This document shows, one piece after another, positions 24,580-34,182 of a DNA stretch of 64,000 bases. Every line of letters starts with the position of its first letter. The stretch's first letter is position 1. The stretch comes from Dactylellina haptotyla (lineage: Eukaryota; Ascomycota; Orbiliomycetes; Orbiliales; Orbiliaceae): the NCBI GenBank assembly GCA_031310005.1, contig CM062388.1:1922001-1986000 (forward strand), written 5' to 3'. The notes under the pieces were generated by a model, which did not search any database, was not told the origin of the DNA, and saw only the letters and a list, made by a program, of their open reading frames with translations. The position numbers and the translations under genes were made by a program.

Positions 24580-27500
24580 TTATTCAAGTGTCTCCCAGTA
24601 ACTCCCTCCCTTCTTCAACCTCCCATTCCTATCCCTCAGTCTCCTCCTATTAGTATTTTGGCGATTCTGAGGGTTCAAACGCGCGGAGACCCTCCAAATC
24701 CGATTATTATTCCCAAAGTAATCCGAGCCCCGATTTGCCCTCTGCTCCTCAGTCACGGATTCTTCTTCTGAAACTTCCACCTCCTCTTCATCCCCGGAGC
24801 TGGCCAAGGGATTTTCAGACTGATAAACAGCTTCGCCGTTGTTACTTTCTTCAGATATCGGACCACTATTTGAAATTTCAGCCTCCGGTTGGTAAAGAGC
24901 TCCTCCTCCACCGTTAGCTCCTGATCTCTGGTTCCCAAGCGGCAACGAGTAATCGTACGCAGGGGCGTCCTCATTACTCTCCAAACTCATCGGGCCGCCG
25001 CTGTTCGAGCTGGTTGATTTATGCTGCGCCCCTTCCGATATTTCAATCACCGGCTCCAACGCTTGGAAAGAGTCTTCTTCCGAAGGAGAATTGGCTTCCG
25101 CGGGTACTTGTTGAACTGACGGTGCGACGCTCCGGGACTCCCATAAATCCTGCCTCTGGTTGAAAGCACTTAGCAATTGTCCGATATTTTTCTTCGCGCC
25201 GTTCATGATATCTTTGATCGTTCTTGTTTTCGGCGGGGCTATTTCTTCAGACTCTGGTTGGCTTACCGGCTGAGCTGCTGGCTCTGTGTGGAGAACTGGC
25301 TCAAGTTTAACTTGCGGCTGTGTCGGTCCGTTTCGGTCTTGGAATTGGTTCACAAAGTCGTTAAACCCGTTCACGACATCCCTGAATTCCGCACTTTGAA
25401 CGAGCTCTTCTTCGTTATTCCACGCGGGTTGTATCTCTTGTTGCGCAGGGCCTTGCGATTGGATTTGCCCGTCTTCGACTTTCGTGAGATACGGCTCATC
25501 TTCTGATGGTGGGTCCTCGGCGGGCCCGAGAACCTTTATACCTAGGGAGCTTTCGCTCCCCGGTGACTCGCTGCCTGAGCCCTCGATATTCATTGCTGGT
25601 GCTGGGTTTTCAACTGCACCATCAACTTCTTCTTCCATAACCCCTAGCATATCCGGATTGCTAGCCTGAGCAACTCCTAGGTTGTCCTGTGGGAGAAGAA
25701 CCTCATCTGTAGCGAGCGAATTTCCAAAGCCGTCTATAACCTGGTCATTATTATGCACAGCATTGATTTCCTCAGTTGCCGCTTCTTCCTCCATAATCAT
25801 TGCTCCGTTGGGTGCGCCTTGCGCTGGTACTTCCTCCACTATCCTATCCTGAACGACTTCTTCGACAATATTTGTTGGTGCGACTTGGGGCCCTGCTTGA
25901 GGGCCACTTCCCGGTCCATTTCCAGGTCCACTTCCTGGTACATTTCCAGGTCCACTTCCTGGTCCATTTCCAGGTCCATTTCCAGGTCCCGCCTGACCTT
26001 GTGCTAGATTCCGCTTCCTGCGCCGAGGAAATGGTCCCGACAAATCATACCCAGCAATCAACAACCTCGCACCGATTTGATTCACAATCGTGGTCGCAAT
26101 TTCCTTCTCTTGTTCAGAACCAGCCTGTATCCCCTTCGTGACCTCTGCCTGCTGTTCAGGAGGTGTTTCCAGCAGCGTGCTTTGTAATCGAAGAATAGCG
26201 AGCACATCCGCAACTTTATGCGGTGGAAGCCGCTTGAAGAATCCCGCGTTGATAACTTCATCCAGTTCTTCCTCTGTGAGCTGGGAGATCTCGAAAGTTA
26301 GTCGTCTGGGTGCGAATCTGTCTCTTATGAACTCTGTGGCGAACGTCTCGCCTTGCTCGTAGATCATGGCTGCCACTTGGTGCGGGGTGAGGCCTATTAG
26401 TGCTAGTGTCTTTTGAAGCTGAGAGGTTGGCAACATGTCCGGCTCGGAATAGGCATCTTCTTCTTGGGCTGGTGGACCACCGCCGCCGCCGCCCGGCTGG
26501 TTGCTTCCTTGTCCTTGTGGAGCGGAAGGCTGTCCTTGCTGTTGAGCGTTATTCTGTACTCCTTGTGGAACGACTGGGTTCTGAACAGGAGGATTCTGAG
26601 GTTCCATTTGATTCTGTCGGTTTTTGTTCGCCTGGGCTTCCCTCAACAGCGCCTCTTGCTGGGCGAGGACGGCTCCCTCGCCGCCTCTTTCGAGCTCATA
26701 GGCAATATCTCCTAACGAAGATATTGGGAGTTTTTCACCTGAGATATTGATAGTTTCGTCTAGAATCACAGGTTCCTCTTCTATTCTCGGGCCTTGTGGT
26801 CGACGTTGACGAGGGGCGTTCTGCTGCGGCCTCGGCTGACTTTGAGGTTGAGATTGTGGAGCCCCAGGTCGCTGGGACTGAGACTGAGACTGGGACTGCG
26901 GCTGCGGCTGCGATTGAAGCTGCGGTTGAAACTGACCTGATAATTGTGATTGACCCATAAGTTGAGGTGGGTTATATATCGGCCCGGGTCGTGGTTGAGA
27001 CGGAGGTGGCGGTCGCTGCAGAGGTTGACCTTGAGGTTGCCCTTGCAGTGGTTGGTACTGATTATACTGCTGTGGAAACTGGCCTTGAGATCGAAATTGC
27101 GGTATCTGGTTCTGATTAACAGGCATCATCTGGCTTGGATTTGATAGCATTTGATTCTGATTTGGTAGAACCTGGTTTTGGTATGGCACGACCGGATTTT
27201 GGTATGGCAGTGCCCGGTTCCCATTAGGTATTACCTGGCTTTGATTCGGTATATAGTTCTGATTTACAGGCATCTGGTTCTGATTTGGTACCATTTGGTT
27301 TTGGTTGAATACCGGCTGGTTCTGATTTGACAGTCTTTGGTTCTGATTTGGCGCTACCTGACCTCCTTGAACTTGATTTGTGGATAGAGGATTGGAGCGA
27401 TAAGGATTAGGCTGGCTGGCATACGTGCGAGTCCACGGTGCATCTCGAGGCTGTCTCGCGAGATATTCCGTTCGACTAGATACAGGCACCTGATCACCTA

Positions 27501-28200
27501 CTTTTCCCTTGCCAGAGGCCAAATAGTCGCTGGTACTCTGGGTACTCGACAGAGCCGTCCGGAAGAGGACTATATCCTCGATTATTTTGTAATAGGCGGT
27601 ATCGCCGTTCCTATGAAGACTCTGTTCGTTCGGACGTTGTCCCATCCTTGTGCCTACCGAGCCCGGTGGCATGTTGAGAAACTCTTCGGGTATTCTGGTC
27701 GCATCCAGCTCCCCCCACGAGGATATCAAATGGTCTTCAAACCATTTATTCGGAGAATCATACTTAATAGATGTTATATCCGACAGATACCTCGCCAGTC
27801 TTCTTAAATCTATGGCTTGATTTGTGCCGCCTTGGGGATACCAGTGGACGACAAAGTCCGGCAAGTATTTGCACTTATAGGGCGACCAAAATCCCATAAA
27901 CTCTGCAGGACGGGATACTTCGTCTTGATTTATTTGAATTCCCACCCACGGTTGCGGATATTTTGTTTCTGATATGCTGTTTCCATTCTGGTCCACGCTT
28001 TGGACTGTTACGGGCGGAGACGCCTCTGTGCATTGCTGAGGGCGGTCTGTGACGGGTGTGACGATGAGATCAGTTGGCCAAGTTGCCTCGCCTGAGGGAA
28101 ACTTATCACTCAGTCGAATCATCCTATATTGCAATCCCTCGGCTGTGGGAAGTCGCAGGATGACGGCCAATGCGGCCAGATAGTGCACCTTTGTCCGCAT
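24580..28200 (-). CDS. large secreted Q/N-rich repeat protein (1206 aa, intronless)
   Basis: A single uninterrupted frame. Residues 1-22 form a signal peptide (LAALAVILRLPTAEG). Residues 23-240 look globular with Cys57 and Cys110. Residues 272-470 are dominated by NQNQ, QSQPQ and Pro-Gln motifs (DNA 26791-27387). Residues 590-720 form a helical domain (ALIGLTPHQVAAMIYEQGE, LTEEELDEVINAGFF). A polybasic RRRKR at 726-730 could be a Kex2-type cleavage site. Residues 738-770 are GPGNGPGSGP repeats. The remainder is acidic and ends in a basic tail. There is no GPI-type or transmembrane C-terminus. It is probably a secreted or wall-associated protein. The Q/N-rich block has prion-like composition. 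I do not know a functional family. Confidence 0.82.
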   Translation of the reverse strand: MRTKVHYLAALAVILRLPTAEGLQYRMIRLSDKFPSGEATWPTDLIVTPVTDRPQQCTEASPPVTVQSVDQNGNSISETKYPQPWVGIQINQDEVSRPAEFMGFWSPYKCKYLPDFVVHWYPQGGTNQAIDLRRLARYLSDITSIKYDSPNKWFEDHLISSWGELDATRIPEEFLNMPPGSVGTRMGQRPNEQSLHRNGDTAYYKIIEDIVLFRTALSSTQSTSDYLASGKGKVGDQVPVSSRTEYLARQPRDAPWTRTYASQPNPYRSNPLSTNQVQGGQVAPNQNQRLSNQNQPVFNQNQMVPNQNQMPVNQNYIPNQSQVIPNGNRALPYQNPVVPYQNQVLPNQNQMLSNPSQMMPVNQNQIPQFRSQGQFPQQYNQYQPLQGQPQGQPLQRPPPPSQPRPGPIYNPPQLMGQSQLSGQFQPQLQSQPQPQSQSQSQSQRPGAPQSQPQSQPRPQQNAPRQRRPQGPRIEEEPVILDETINISGEKLPISSLGDIAYELERGGEGAVLAQQEALLREAQANKNRQNQMEPQNPPVQNPVVPQGVQNNAQQQGQPSAPQGQGSNQPGGGGGGPPAQEEDAYSEPDMLPTSQLQKTLALIGLTPHQVAAMIYEQGETFATEFIRDRFAPRRLTFEISQLTEEELDEVINAGFFKRLPPHKVADVLAILRLQSTLLETPPEQQAEVTKGIQAGSEQEKEIATTIVNQIGARLLIAGYDLSGPFPRRRKRNLAQGQAGPGNGPGNGPGSGPGNVPGSGPGNGPGSGPQAGPQVAPTNIVEEVVQDRIVEEVPAQGAPNGAMIMEEEAATEEINAVHNNDQVIDGFGNSLATDEVLLPQDNLGVAQASNPDMLGVMEEEVDGAVENPAPAMNIEGSGSESPGSESSLGIKVLGPAEDPPSEDEPYLTKVEDGQIQSQGPAQQEIQPAWNNEEELVQSAEFRDVVNGFNDFVNQFQDRNGPTQPQVKLEPVLHTEPAAQPVSQPESEEIAPPKTRTIKDIMNGAKKNIGQLLSAFNQRQDLWESRSVAPSVQQVPAEANSPSEEDSFQALEPVIEISEGAQHKSTSSNSGGPMSLESNEDAPAYDYSLPLGNQRSGANGGGGALYQPEAEISNSGPISEESNNGEAVYQSENPLASSGDEEEVEVSEEESVTEEQRANRGSDYFGNNNRIWRVSARLNPQNRQNTNRRRLRDRNGRLKKGGSYWETLE
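25891..25989 (-). repeat. coding minisatellite for Gly-Pro-Gly-Asn/Ser units
   Basis: About eight 12-bp units encode G-P-G-N or G-P-G-S in residues 738-770 of the large secreted protein. The units are nearly identical at DNA level, which suggests recent slippage and likely length variation between strains. Confidence 0.8.
26791..27387 (-). repeat. Q/N-rich coding low-complexity block
   Basis: This part encodes residues 272-470 of the large secreted protein. Short units such as PNQNQ, VNQNQ, PYQNP and later SQPQ recur with variable spacing, so the DNA is a degenerate array of CAA/AAC-type codons rather than a perfect satellite. Confidence 0.8.
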
Positions 28201-29034
28201 CGTCCCGAAGTAATATTTTTAAACGCTGGTCAAGAAGAGAAGCCGTACTCTCGGGCATGTAAGTTGATAGCGTTGACTTTTTTGCGGTACAATTATCGCC
28301 ACGCCTTATCCATGCGATATGTCGGAGGTAGGGCTGCCATGTGAGCCCAATATCGAGATTTGGTTCGGGATGCGTTGAATATAGCGATATAAAGAGGTAT
28401 ACTGCGAATTCGTATCTAGATAAAATTTAAAATAAAAGTAATGGTTTTCTATGCAGCGCAGTCTGGTGGCTAGCAAATATACTGCTCAATTGTTCTCCTC
28501 GGGGCTATCATGCAGACTACCTGTGGAACCAGGCATTATACTAGGCTATTATATAAAATTAGCGCTCTGGGCACACCGTTCTTTTTCATTCCATACAAGG
28601 ATTGGATTTTTGGTTTGAGGCCGGAGGGTGTCTTATAAGGCTGGCTCCAAGCGGCATTTTCAATATATTACAACACAAAAATCGTATGGTGATCTTTCTA
28701 GTACCGGAGTGCAGTTGAGACAAGTATTAAGAACCGGGGCTAGTAATTAAATAATGTAAGCTATTGTACAGTAGTGTTTTATGGTGTCCTGGGTATATAT
28801 ATATATGTGTGTGTGTGTGGCAATTCGAATCACAAATATTAAAGTCTAAAAAGCGTTTCAAGGGTCTCCGTGCTCTGTTTGGTGTATTTTATTTCCTAGA
28901 TATCACGACTATAGATCTAGACAGCATAAATGCTGTGCTTTACTTCTCCAGTTCGTTGTCTCTAGAAGTCTCTATTCGCAGCTAAATAAGCCTCAGCTCC
29001 GCTTCTCCGACTAAAGCACCCTCTCAACCACAAA
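28201..29034. other. intergenic, about 0.8 kb
   Basis: Promoter of the Q/N-rich gene and 3' flank of the rhodanese-like gene. Apart from a short TA/TG microsatellite, only AT-rich sequence was seen. Confidence 0.5.
28794..28819. repeat. (TA)n(TG)n microsatellite
   Basis: A run of TA dinucleotides passes directly into a run of TG dinucleotides in non-coding DNA. No function is implied. Confidence 0.9.
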
Positions 29035-29856
29035 CTAATAATCATAAAACCCCCCTTCCCAAACATCCTTCCTCCACCCTTCCGTTAACCCCTCGTCCGC
29101 CGAATACTTCTCCTGCCACTTAACAAACCCGCCATCGAGCACATACACTTCCTGTTCCTTCGTCTCCCTCACTTTCCCAAATAATAATTCCTGTTCCTCC
29201 TTCCCCGCCGATTTCTTCAGATCTTCTAACGCCGCTTTTGATCTCTGGTATTTCAGCGCCGCCGAGGGTCCGCGTTGTTGGGATAGCGCGCAGTGGAAGA
29301 CGACTTTATCGTACCCGGAGAGTTCGGCGAGGAGATTGTCGAGCTTTGAGCTGAAAGTCTGGGAGGGCCGGTGGAGAGACGATTTAATGTGGCCGCCTAT
29401 GTGGTCTTTTTATATTCCATATTTTTCACTTATTAACAAACTGTTTTAAATTTGAATAGTGCTTTTATCATCTAGTGTTGACTGTTGTATGATAGCCATG
29501 GCGCTACGGTGGGAATATAGAAACTAACCGGAATCCCGAACATCAACAACCGCGATCTTTGGCTTCGAAGCCGTAGAAACTTCTTCAGATCCACCTTCTG
29601 CCGCCGGGGTATCTTTGGCCTGCAACCACGCGGCGAGTTCCTCGCGTGACACGTATTTCAGTGTCGGGAATGCCTCCATTGTGCGTATACCGCGTGTCTG
29701 CTGGGCGCTATACGGTATGATTATACGTCTAAGTACTACCCTTGCGTGCTGGTGTTGCAATTGGGGCAGTCGGACGGTGGGAGAGCGCGTGGTGGGGTGG
29801 TAGCTACGGTAGTGGTGGTATTGGTGGGGGTTTGAGCACAGTAGGCGGGGTAGCAT
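29035..29856 (-). CDS. rhodanese-fold Cdc25/Ych1-like phosphatase or arsenate reductase (2 exons, up to 232 aa)
   Basis: Exons 29856-29529 and 29405-29035. Splicing to the AAAAAG acceptor rebuilds the rhodanese strand VVDVRDSDHIGGHIKSS. The active-site loop is H-C-ALSQQ-R (C148 to R154, CX5R), the geometry of Cdc25-type phosphatases and Acr2-type arsenate reductases. VYVLDGGFVKWQ is the final rhodanese signature. Two starts are possible. The ATG at 29856 adds a 59-residue Arg-rich leader without acidic residues that looks like a mitochondrial presequence. The ATG at 29679 (MEAFPTL) gives a 173-residue cytosolic form of normal family length. Phosphatase versus arsenate reductase cannot be separated by sequence alone. 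Confidence 0.85.
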
Positions 29857-30150
29857 TTATATTCCCGCTCCTGTACGAAAGAAAGGATCCGATCACGCAA
29901 TTCGCCAAGTATAGTGGGTATTGAAGTTGGTCGGATGTTCTACATACATGTATCGCCCAGAACTGCAGATTAAAGTTAGATCTAGCTATATCGTAGACCC
30001 TAGTAGTCGCACTTTTCGCGTATTTTAGAATTCCCCGAGCAAGGATGTGACCTCCTAATATTGATATAAAATCGCTTTTATCTATCACCATATCCTACAC
30101 TCAACAATATATATACATACACAATAGATAAAATTAGAAGAAAATAAAAA

Positions 30151-31446
30151 CTACTTCGTCCGCCTCCTCCTCTCCCGATCCACCGTCTTCCTCCTCTTCT
30201 CAAACCTCTCACCAATTCCCAAATCCCCACCCCGAAACTCCTCGCCACCCCGCTTCCTACTCCGTTCCAACACCCCTCCTCCCCCTCTACCCTCTCCATT
30301 CCCTCCCCTGCGCTTCGTCAACCGCTCGATCCGATCCAACCCCATCCCGCGCTCGATACTACCCCAATCCTCACCACCCCACTCCTTCCTCCCGCCGCGA
30401 TTCTTCTCCCGTTTCTCCTTCTTACTCAACCCGGGCAATCTAACGAAATTAGATTCCTCGTAATCTCTCCTCTCGCGCTCTTCCTCGCGCTCTCGTGTAG
30501 TTTTAGTCCGCCCCAACCGTCCAACGTTAGACCCGATACTAGGTTCCGCGACTGGAGCAGCAGTAGCCATAGAGGAGATATAATCATCTATCACCCGCGC
30601 CTTCTGTTTCCGCTCTTTATCTCCCTTCCGGCGGGCGTCTGGGTCTGCTGCTGTTTCCGTGGGTGCTAGCGGCATAGATGTCGGGTTTAGCTTGGGGGGG
30701 CGGTAGATGCCGTCTTTTGTGGGGACTTTGGAGTCCTTTGATGGGAGGGATGCGGAGGCCGGTTTGGACAGGGAGAGGGGGTTAGGACGGTATGCGAGGG
30801 CGTTTTTCATGGTTGCAGTTGCACCTGAGGATGAGGATTTGGAATGTTTTGGCGGGAGGAGGTCGTCGGAGTCGTAGTTGACGTTTTTGGGGAGGTCTCT
30901 TTCGTCTGCTGATTCTTCTGATGTGATTTCTTCGTCTGAATCGGCGGCTTCATCGTCTTCGTCTTCATCGTCGTCTGAGCCACCGTTTTCACCCTCATTG
31001 TCGGAGTCGGAGTCGGCGTTGTTGAGGCCTTCTTCTGCTTCTTTTAGTTTCCGGGCTTGTTCTCGTTCCCATTCGCTCGCCGCCTTGAGCACCTTTTCGA
31101 CCTGGTATTTGAGTTTATTCTCGCAGGGCTTCACGCCTTTCTCCAGCCATAGCCGTAACGAGGCGAGCGTCTTGACCAGTTCCTCGCCGATTGCGCTGTT
31201 GGTGGGTTTATCCGAGCTACCATCTTTAGAAGAAGCGTTTAAAGATCCGTTACGGATACGGAAGAGGAGAAGGTAAGATAGATGGTGGAGGTAGGATAGA
31301 AAGACGTCGTTCTTGAGGTCGAGCAGGGAGATGCCTGATGCGGCGTCCGGTGGGGCGAACGGGAGGGAGGCTTTTGTAGATGTTAAAGACGTGGTGAGGG
31401 TTGACAGGAGGGCCGCCAGTGACGGCGCGGGTGCGGCGACGGTCAT
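30151..31446 (-). CDS. lcp5: Sas10/Utp3/C1D-family rRNA processing protein, Lcp5/neuroguidin type (431 aa)
   Basis: A single exon from ATG 31446. The frame extends further upstream, but that part lacks family character. The N-terminal helical domain (SLLDLKNDVFLSYLHHLSYL, and W-L-E-K-G-V-K-P-C-E-N-K-L-K-Y-Q-V-E-K) is the Sas10/Utp3/C1D signature. A long acidic Ser/Asp/Glu tract, then YRPNPLSL and DGIYRPPKLNP, then RVIDDYISSMA follow in the order found in Lcp5/neuroguidin. The C-terminus is strongly basic (KKEKREK, ERFEKRRK, RERRRRTK), suited to nucleolar RNA binding. The expected role is 18S rRNA maturation in the small-subunit processome with U3 snoRNP. It is a conserved housekeeping gene. 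Confidence 0.9.
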   Translation of the reverse strand: MTVAAPAPSLAALLSTLTTSLTSTKASLPFAPPDAASGISLLDLKNDVFLSYLHHLSYLLLFRIRNGSLNASSKDGSSDKPTNSAIGEELVKTLASLRLWLEKGVKPCENKLKYQVEKVLKAASEWEREQARKLKEAEEGLNNADSDSDNEGENGGSDDDEDEDDEAADSDEEITSEESADERDLPKNVNYDSDDLLPPKHSKSSSSGATATMKNALAYRPNPLSLSKPASASLPSKDSKVPTKDGIYRPPKLNPTSMPLAPTETAADPDARRKGDKERKQKARVIDDYISSMATAAPVAEPSIGSNVGRLGRTKTTREREEERERRDYEESNFVRLPGLSKKEKREKNRGGRKEWGGEDWGSIERGMGLDRIERLTKRRGGNGEGRGGGGVLERSRKRGGEEFRGGDLGIGERFEKRRKTVDRERRRRTK

Positions 31447-32280
31447 CGTGCGGGTATTCGTTGTCGCCGGTATATACGCAGAGAAATGGTATAAATGATC
31501 AATTGAAGCTTTGGAAATTTTCTTGTCTCGTTTGTTTGAGCGCGCCCAAGAAAAAAAAATTGGGTTGGTTCGAGTCGGGGTTAGTGTTAACGCCGACTGA
31601 TGGCTTGGCGGACTACATACCACGAGCCTCAATCTGGCTGAATCACATAGTGCAATAAATTAAGTCGCGAATGGAGAGAGATAATTGATCGTATATAATC
31701 CGTCGTACTAATAGCAACATGTATGTCTTTGACTCCGAACAGAATAATAGCGAAGGAAATGATATATATAAAATAGATAAAAGCTCAAAAACCGCCCGAC
31801 CCGTCCAAATTCCTCCCCGAACCCGCCCGAACCAAATAAAAGGAACCCAAACCACCCGAAAACGACCAGAAAAGAAAACCAACGTGAACCCTTCTATTCC
31901 GACTATAGAATAGAGAACCTACGAGAGATGGATGGATAGATAAAAAGTGGCAGTAGCTAGTATATATGAGGTGATTCTCAAATGTTAACAAAAAAAAAGG
32001 AAAAGAGGTATCATATCGTGAGATAAGAGCAAGCCGGAACGCAGAGTAAAAAAGTAGACGAAGGAGAGAGAAGAGCAAACTCCAAGGATGACGTGAGGGG
32101 AGAGAGGAAAGGGAGGCTAAAAGGAGCATCGCATTGTAATTCAGAAAATCTCAAATTTCAAATCTCAAATCTTTAGGAATGCGGGAGAGGAGGGAGAAAC
32201 ACAACCAGGGGAGTTGAAGTTGAACCTAGAGCAGCTGAGAGGGTAAAAAAAAAAAAAAGAATGGAAGCTGGCGGATGCGT
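31447..32280. other. intergenic, about 0.8 kb
   Basis: Promoter of the lcp5-type gene and 3' flank of the E2 gene, with purine-rich tracts around 31980-32260. The short frames seen here have no family support. Confidence 0.5.
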
Positions 32281-32958
32281 CTAGTAGGCTGCCTCGACGC
32301 TGTCTCTGACACACCGCCTGACCTTCTTCTTGAAGCCCGCGGGATCCTCTCGCCACTGCTTGGCCGCCTCGATGTTGGCTGGGGACTCGTCGTTCGGCGA
32401 GGAGAGCATGCTGAGGACGCTGACGAGGATTGTTTCGGGCGTGTGGACGGGCAGCCAGCGTTCGGCAGCGGACTCGTAGCCGTACTTGTCCTCTTCCGGG
32501 GGGTGGAGGATGGAGATGCAGACGGTGCCGTTCTCGTAGACTAATAAGCTGTTAGTACTATAGTTTTTGAAGCTAGTAATAGGGGTTGGTGGGAACTAAC
32601 TGTTTGGGTGCCAGATGGGGGTCTCGAACTTCATCTTGGGCGGGAGCAACGGGTACTCCTTAGGGAAGGACAGCCGTGCTTTGAAGAAGCCGCCTGTTGT
32701 GTCTGACTGTTAGCATGCGTTCTACTGTTCCTAGACGTGTATACGAATTCGCCCAAATGCGCACGTGTTGTGAGGAAGGAGAAACGCACCACCGTAGTAC
32801 TTCATATCGTCCGAGATGATGAGCATGACCTCCCACTCGTAGATGTCGTCGTCGGAGACCAAGCCGCAGCTGATGCCTGGGATGTCCTTGCTGTTCTGCA
32901 TGTCCTTGAGGTGACGCCTCAGGAGGGTGGCGGAGGGGAGGTTGGCAGAGGAAGACAT
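32281..32958 (-). CDS. ubc15: ubiquitin-conjugating enzyme E2, UBE2G1/Ubc15 type (3 exons, 173 aa)
   Basis: Exons 32958-32790, 32693-32601 and 32540-32281. The E2 core is complete: LLRRHLKDMQ helix, YEWEVMLI, FFKARLSFPKEYPLLPPKM, the HPN motif (85-87), catalytic Cys95 in VCISILHPP, then a 13-residue acidic insertion (EEDKYGYESAAERWLP) after the cysteine that marks the UBE2G/Cdc34 group. The details KYGYE and RWLPVHT, and the end FKKKVRRCVRDS, fit UBE2G1 and fission-yeast Ubc15 better than UBE2G2/Ubc7. The enzyme transfers ubiquitin from E1 to E3-bound substrates. Family length is about 165-170, so the model is full length. Confidence 0.92.
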
Positions 32959-34182
32959 GGTCGAAGATGTCGACTGCAGAGCAGATGTCGTAGATGGAAG
33001 TATGTCGAGAGTGACGGTGTAGGAAAGCAGAAGGAAGGCGGATGGATGGGTGCGTCGAGGTGAGGAGGAAGACGGTGGAGGAGATGTCTGTCGAGGAAGG
33101 CTGGCTGGTTGTTACCATTAAGTGTGGTTTAGGATCGAGGTGGTTCTGGCTGCCAATTGCTGGCTGGCAGCGTGAAGGAGCGGGCGAGCTGAGCGGGCGG
33201 GATTAGGTAATCAAACGGATATGTGTTGCTGCGTTGCGGGCGTGTTGGACGGCCGCGGAAACGATGGCGAAACGGGCAGCGTCTGGTCGAAATTGCCAGC
33301 CGAAAGCTCCCTTTCAATACAGCGGGCTAGGACAGGATCTTATTGTTGTTATTATTAATTATTGATTCTCAGCTACACGGTGAGAAGGGCGTATAGACAC
33401 TAGAATATGCACAGACCAAGCTAGCATGCCGGCTAGGGCGTTACGGGCAGCTGGCCAGGAACATGTTAGTCGACATCGGACGGCCGCCCGTTCACATCGG
33501 GTTAGCCAGCGGGCTCCTCGTATTACATATTAAGCCTCGATCTGTACCGGTATTCCCATTATTGTTTTTACGAAATGGCTGCATGAACCGGATTTGAACC
33601 TCATCGAAATGCAAGCCACGGCCGCCCGAAGACAGCCTGCCAGCCCCGGATTCCGCCATTTCAGTCTGCTATTACCCGCTGGCCAGCCCGTTCGCATCTT
33701 CCGCCGGCCTTGCTAACTATTAATCTTTCCAATTACACGCCGCCGCTCTCGCTGTCCCGCTCTCTTCCCGGCCGTATCCTCCGCGTCGTCGTCGCCGTCG
33801 TCGTCGCGCGTCTTTTCCTCCTCCAGCTTCAGCTTCCAGTTTTTCCTGCGCAGCTGACAAGCTCCCTCCCGTCTGCCTTTTCTTAACGTCGGCTCGCGCC
33901 AAGACCGGCCAACGACATCTCCAACACACCAACACATCCGCCGGCGGGACCCCTTTGCCCTTTGCGGACAGGCCTAGCAAATATCGACGGAGCCGCGGAG
34001 GCTGAGGGCTGCAGCCGTCCTGTTCCTATATCAGGGGTGCTCGGGCTCCGGACCCTGACACACGTTCCTTCCCTTTAAAACATCTCTACCCTGTTGTTCG
34101 TCCCGAATCCGCTCAGACGCCATCCTGGCTTCCCTGTTGGCCCGTGGTGTGCTGCTGCTGTTGCTCTCTTGCCCTCGGCGAG
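32959..34182. other. divergent intergenic region, about 1.2 kb
   Basis: Upstream region shared by the E2 gene (minus) and the first F-box gene (plus). It is GC-rich around 33160-33980. A tRNA B-box-like string near 33575-33600 on the minus strand is not backed by a full cloverleaf. No gene was recognised. Confidence 0.5.

Noticed and set aside
25177-27144. many plus-strand frames over the Q/N-rich gene
   Set aside because: Low-complexity shadows. The minus strand has one 1206-codon frame with a signal peptide.
29381-29403. alternative acceptor CACATAG for the rhodanese-like gene
   Set aside because: It would drop the conserved D-H-I-G part of the rhodanese strand. The AAAAAG acceptor six bases upstream restores it.
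31447-31632. N-terminal extension of the lcp5-type protein to 31632
   Set aside because: The added residues have no family similarity. The Met at 31446 gives the normal start.
33575-33600. tRNA B-box-like string on the minus strand
   Set aside because: The T-loop-like sequence is not matched by a full acceptor stem, D-arm and anticodon arm, so no tRNA is called.
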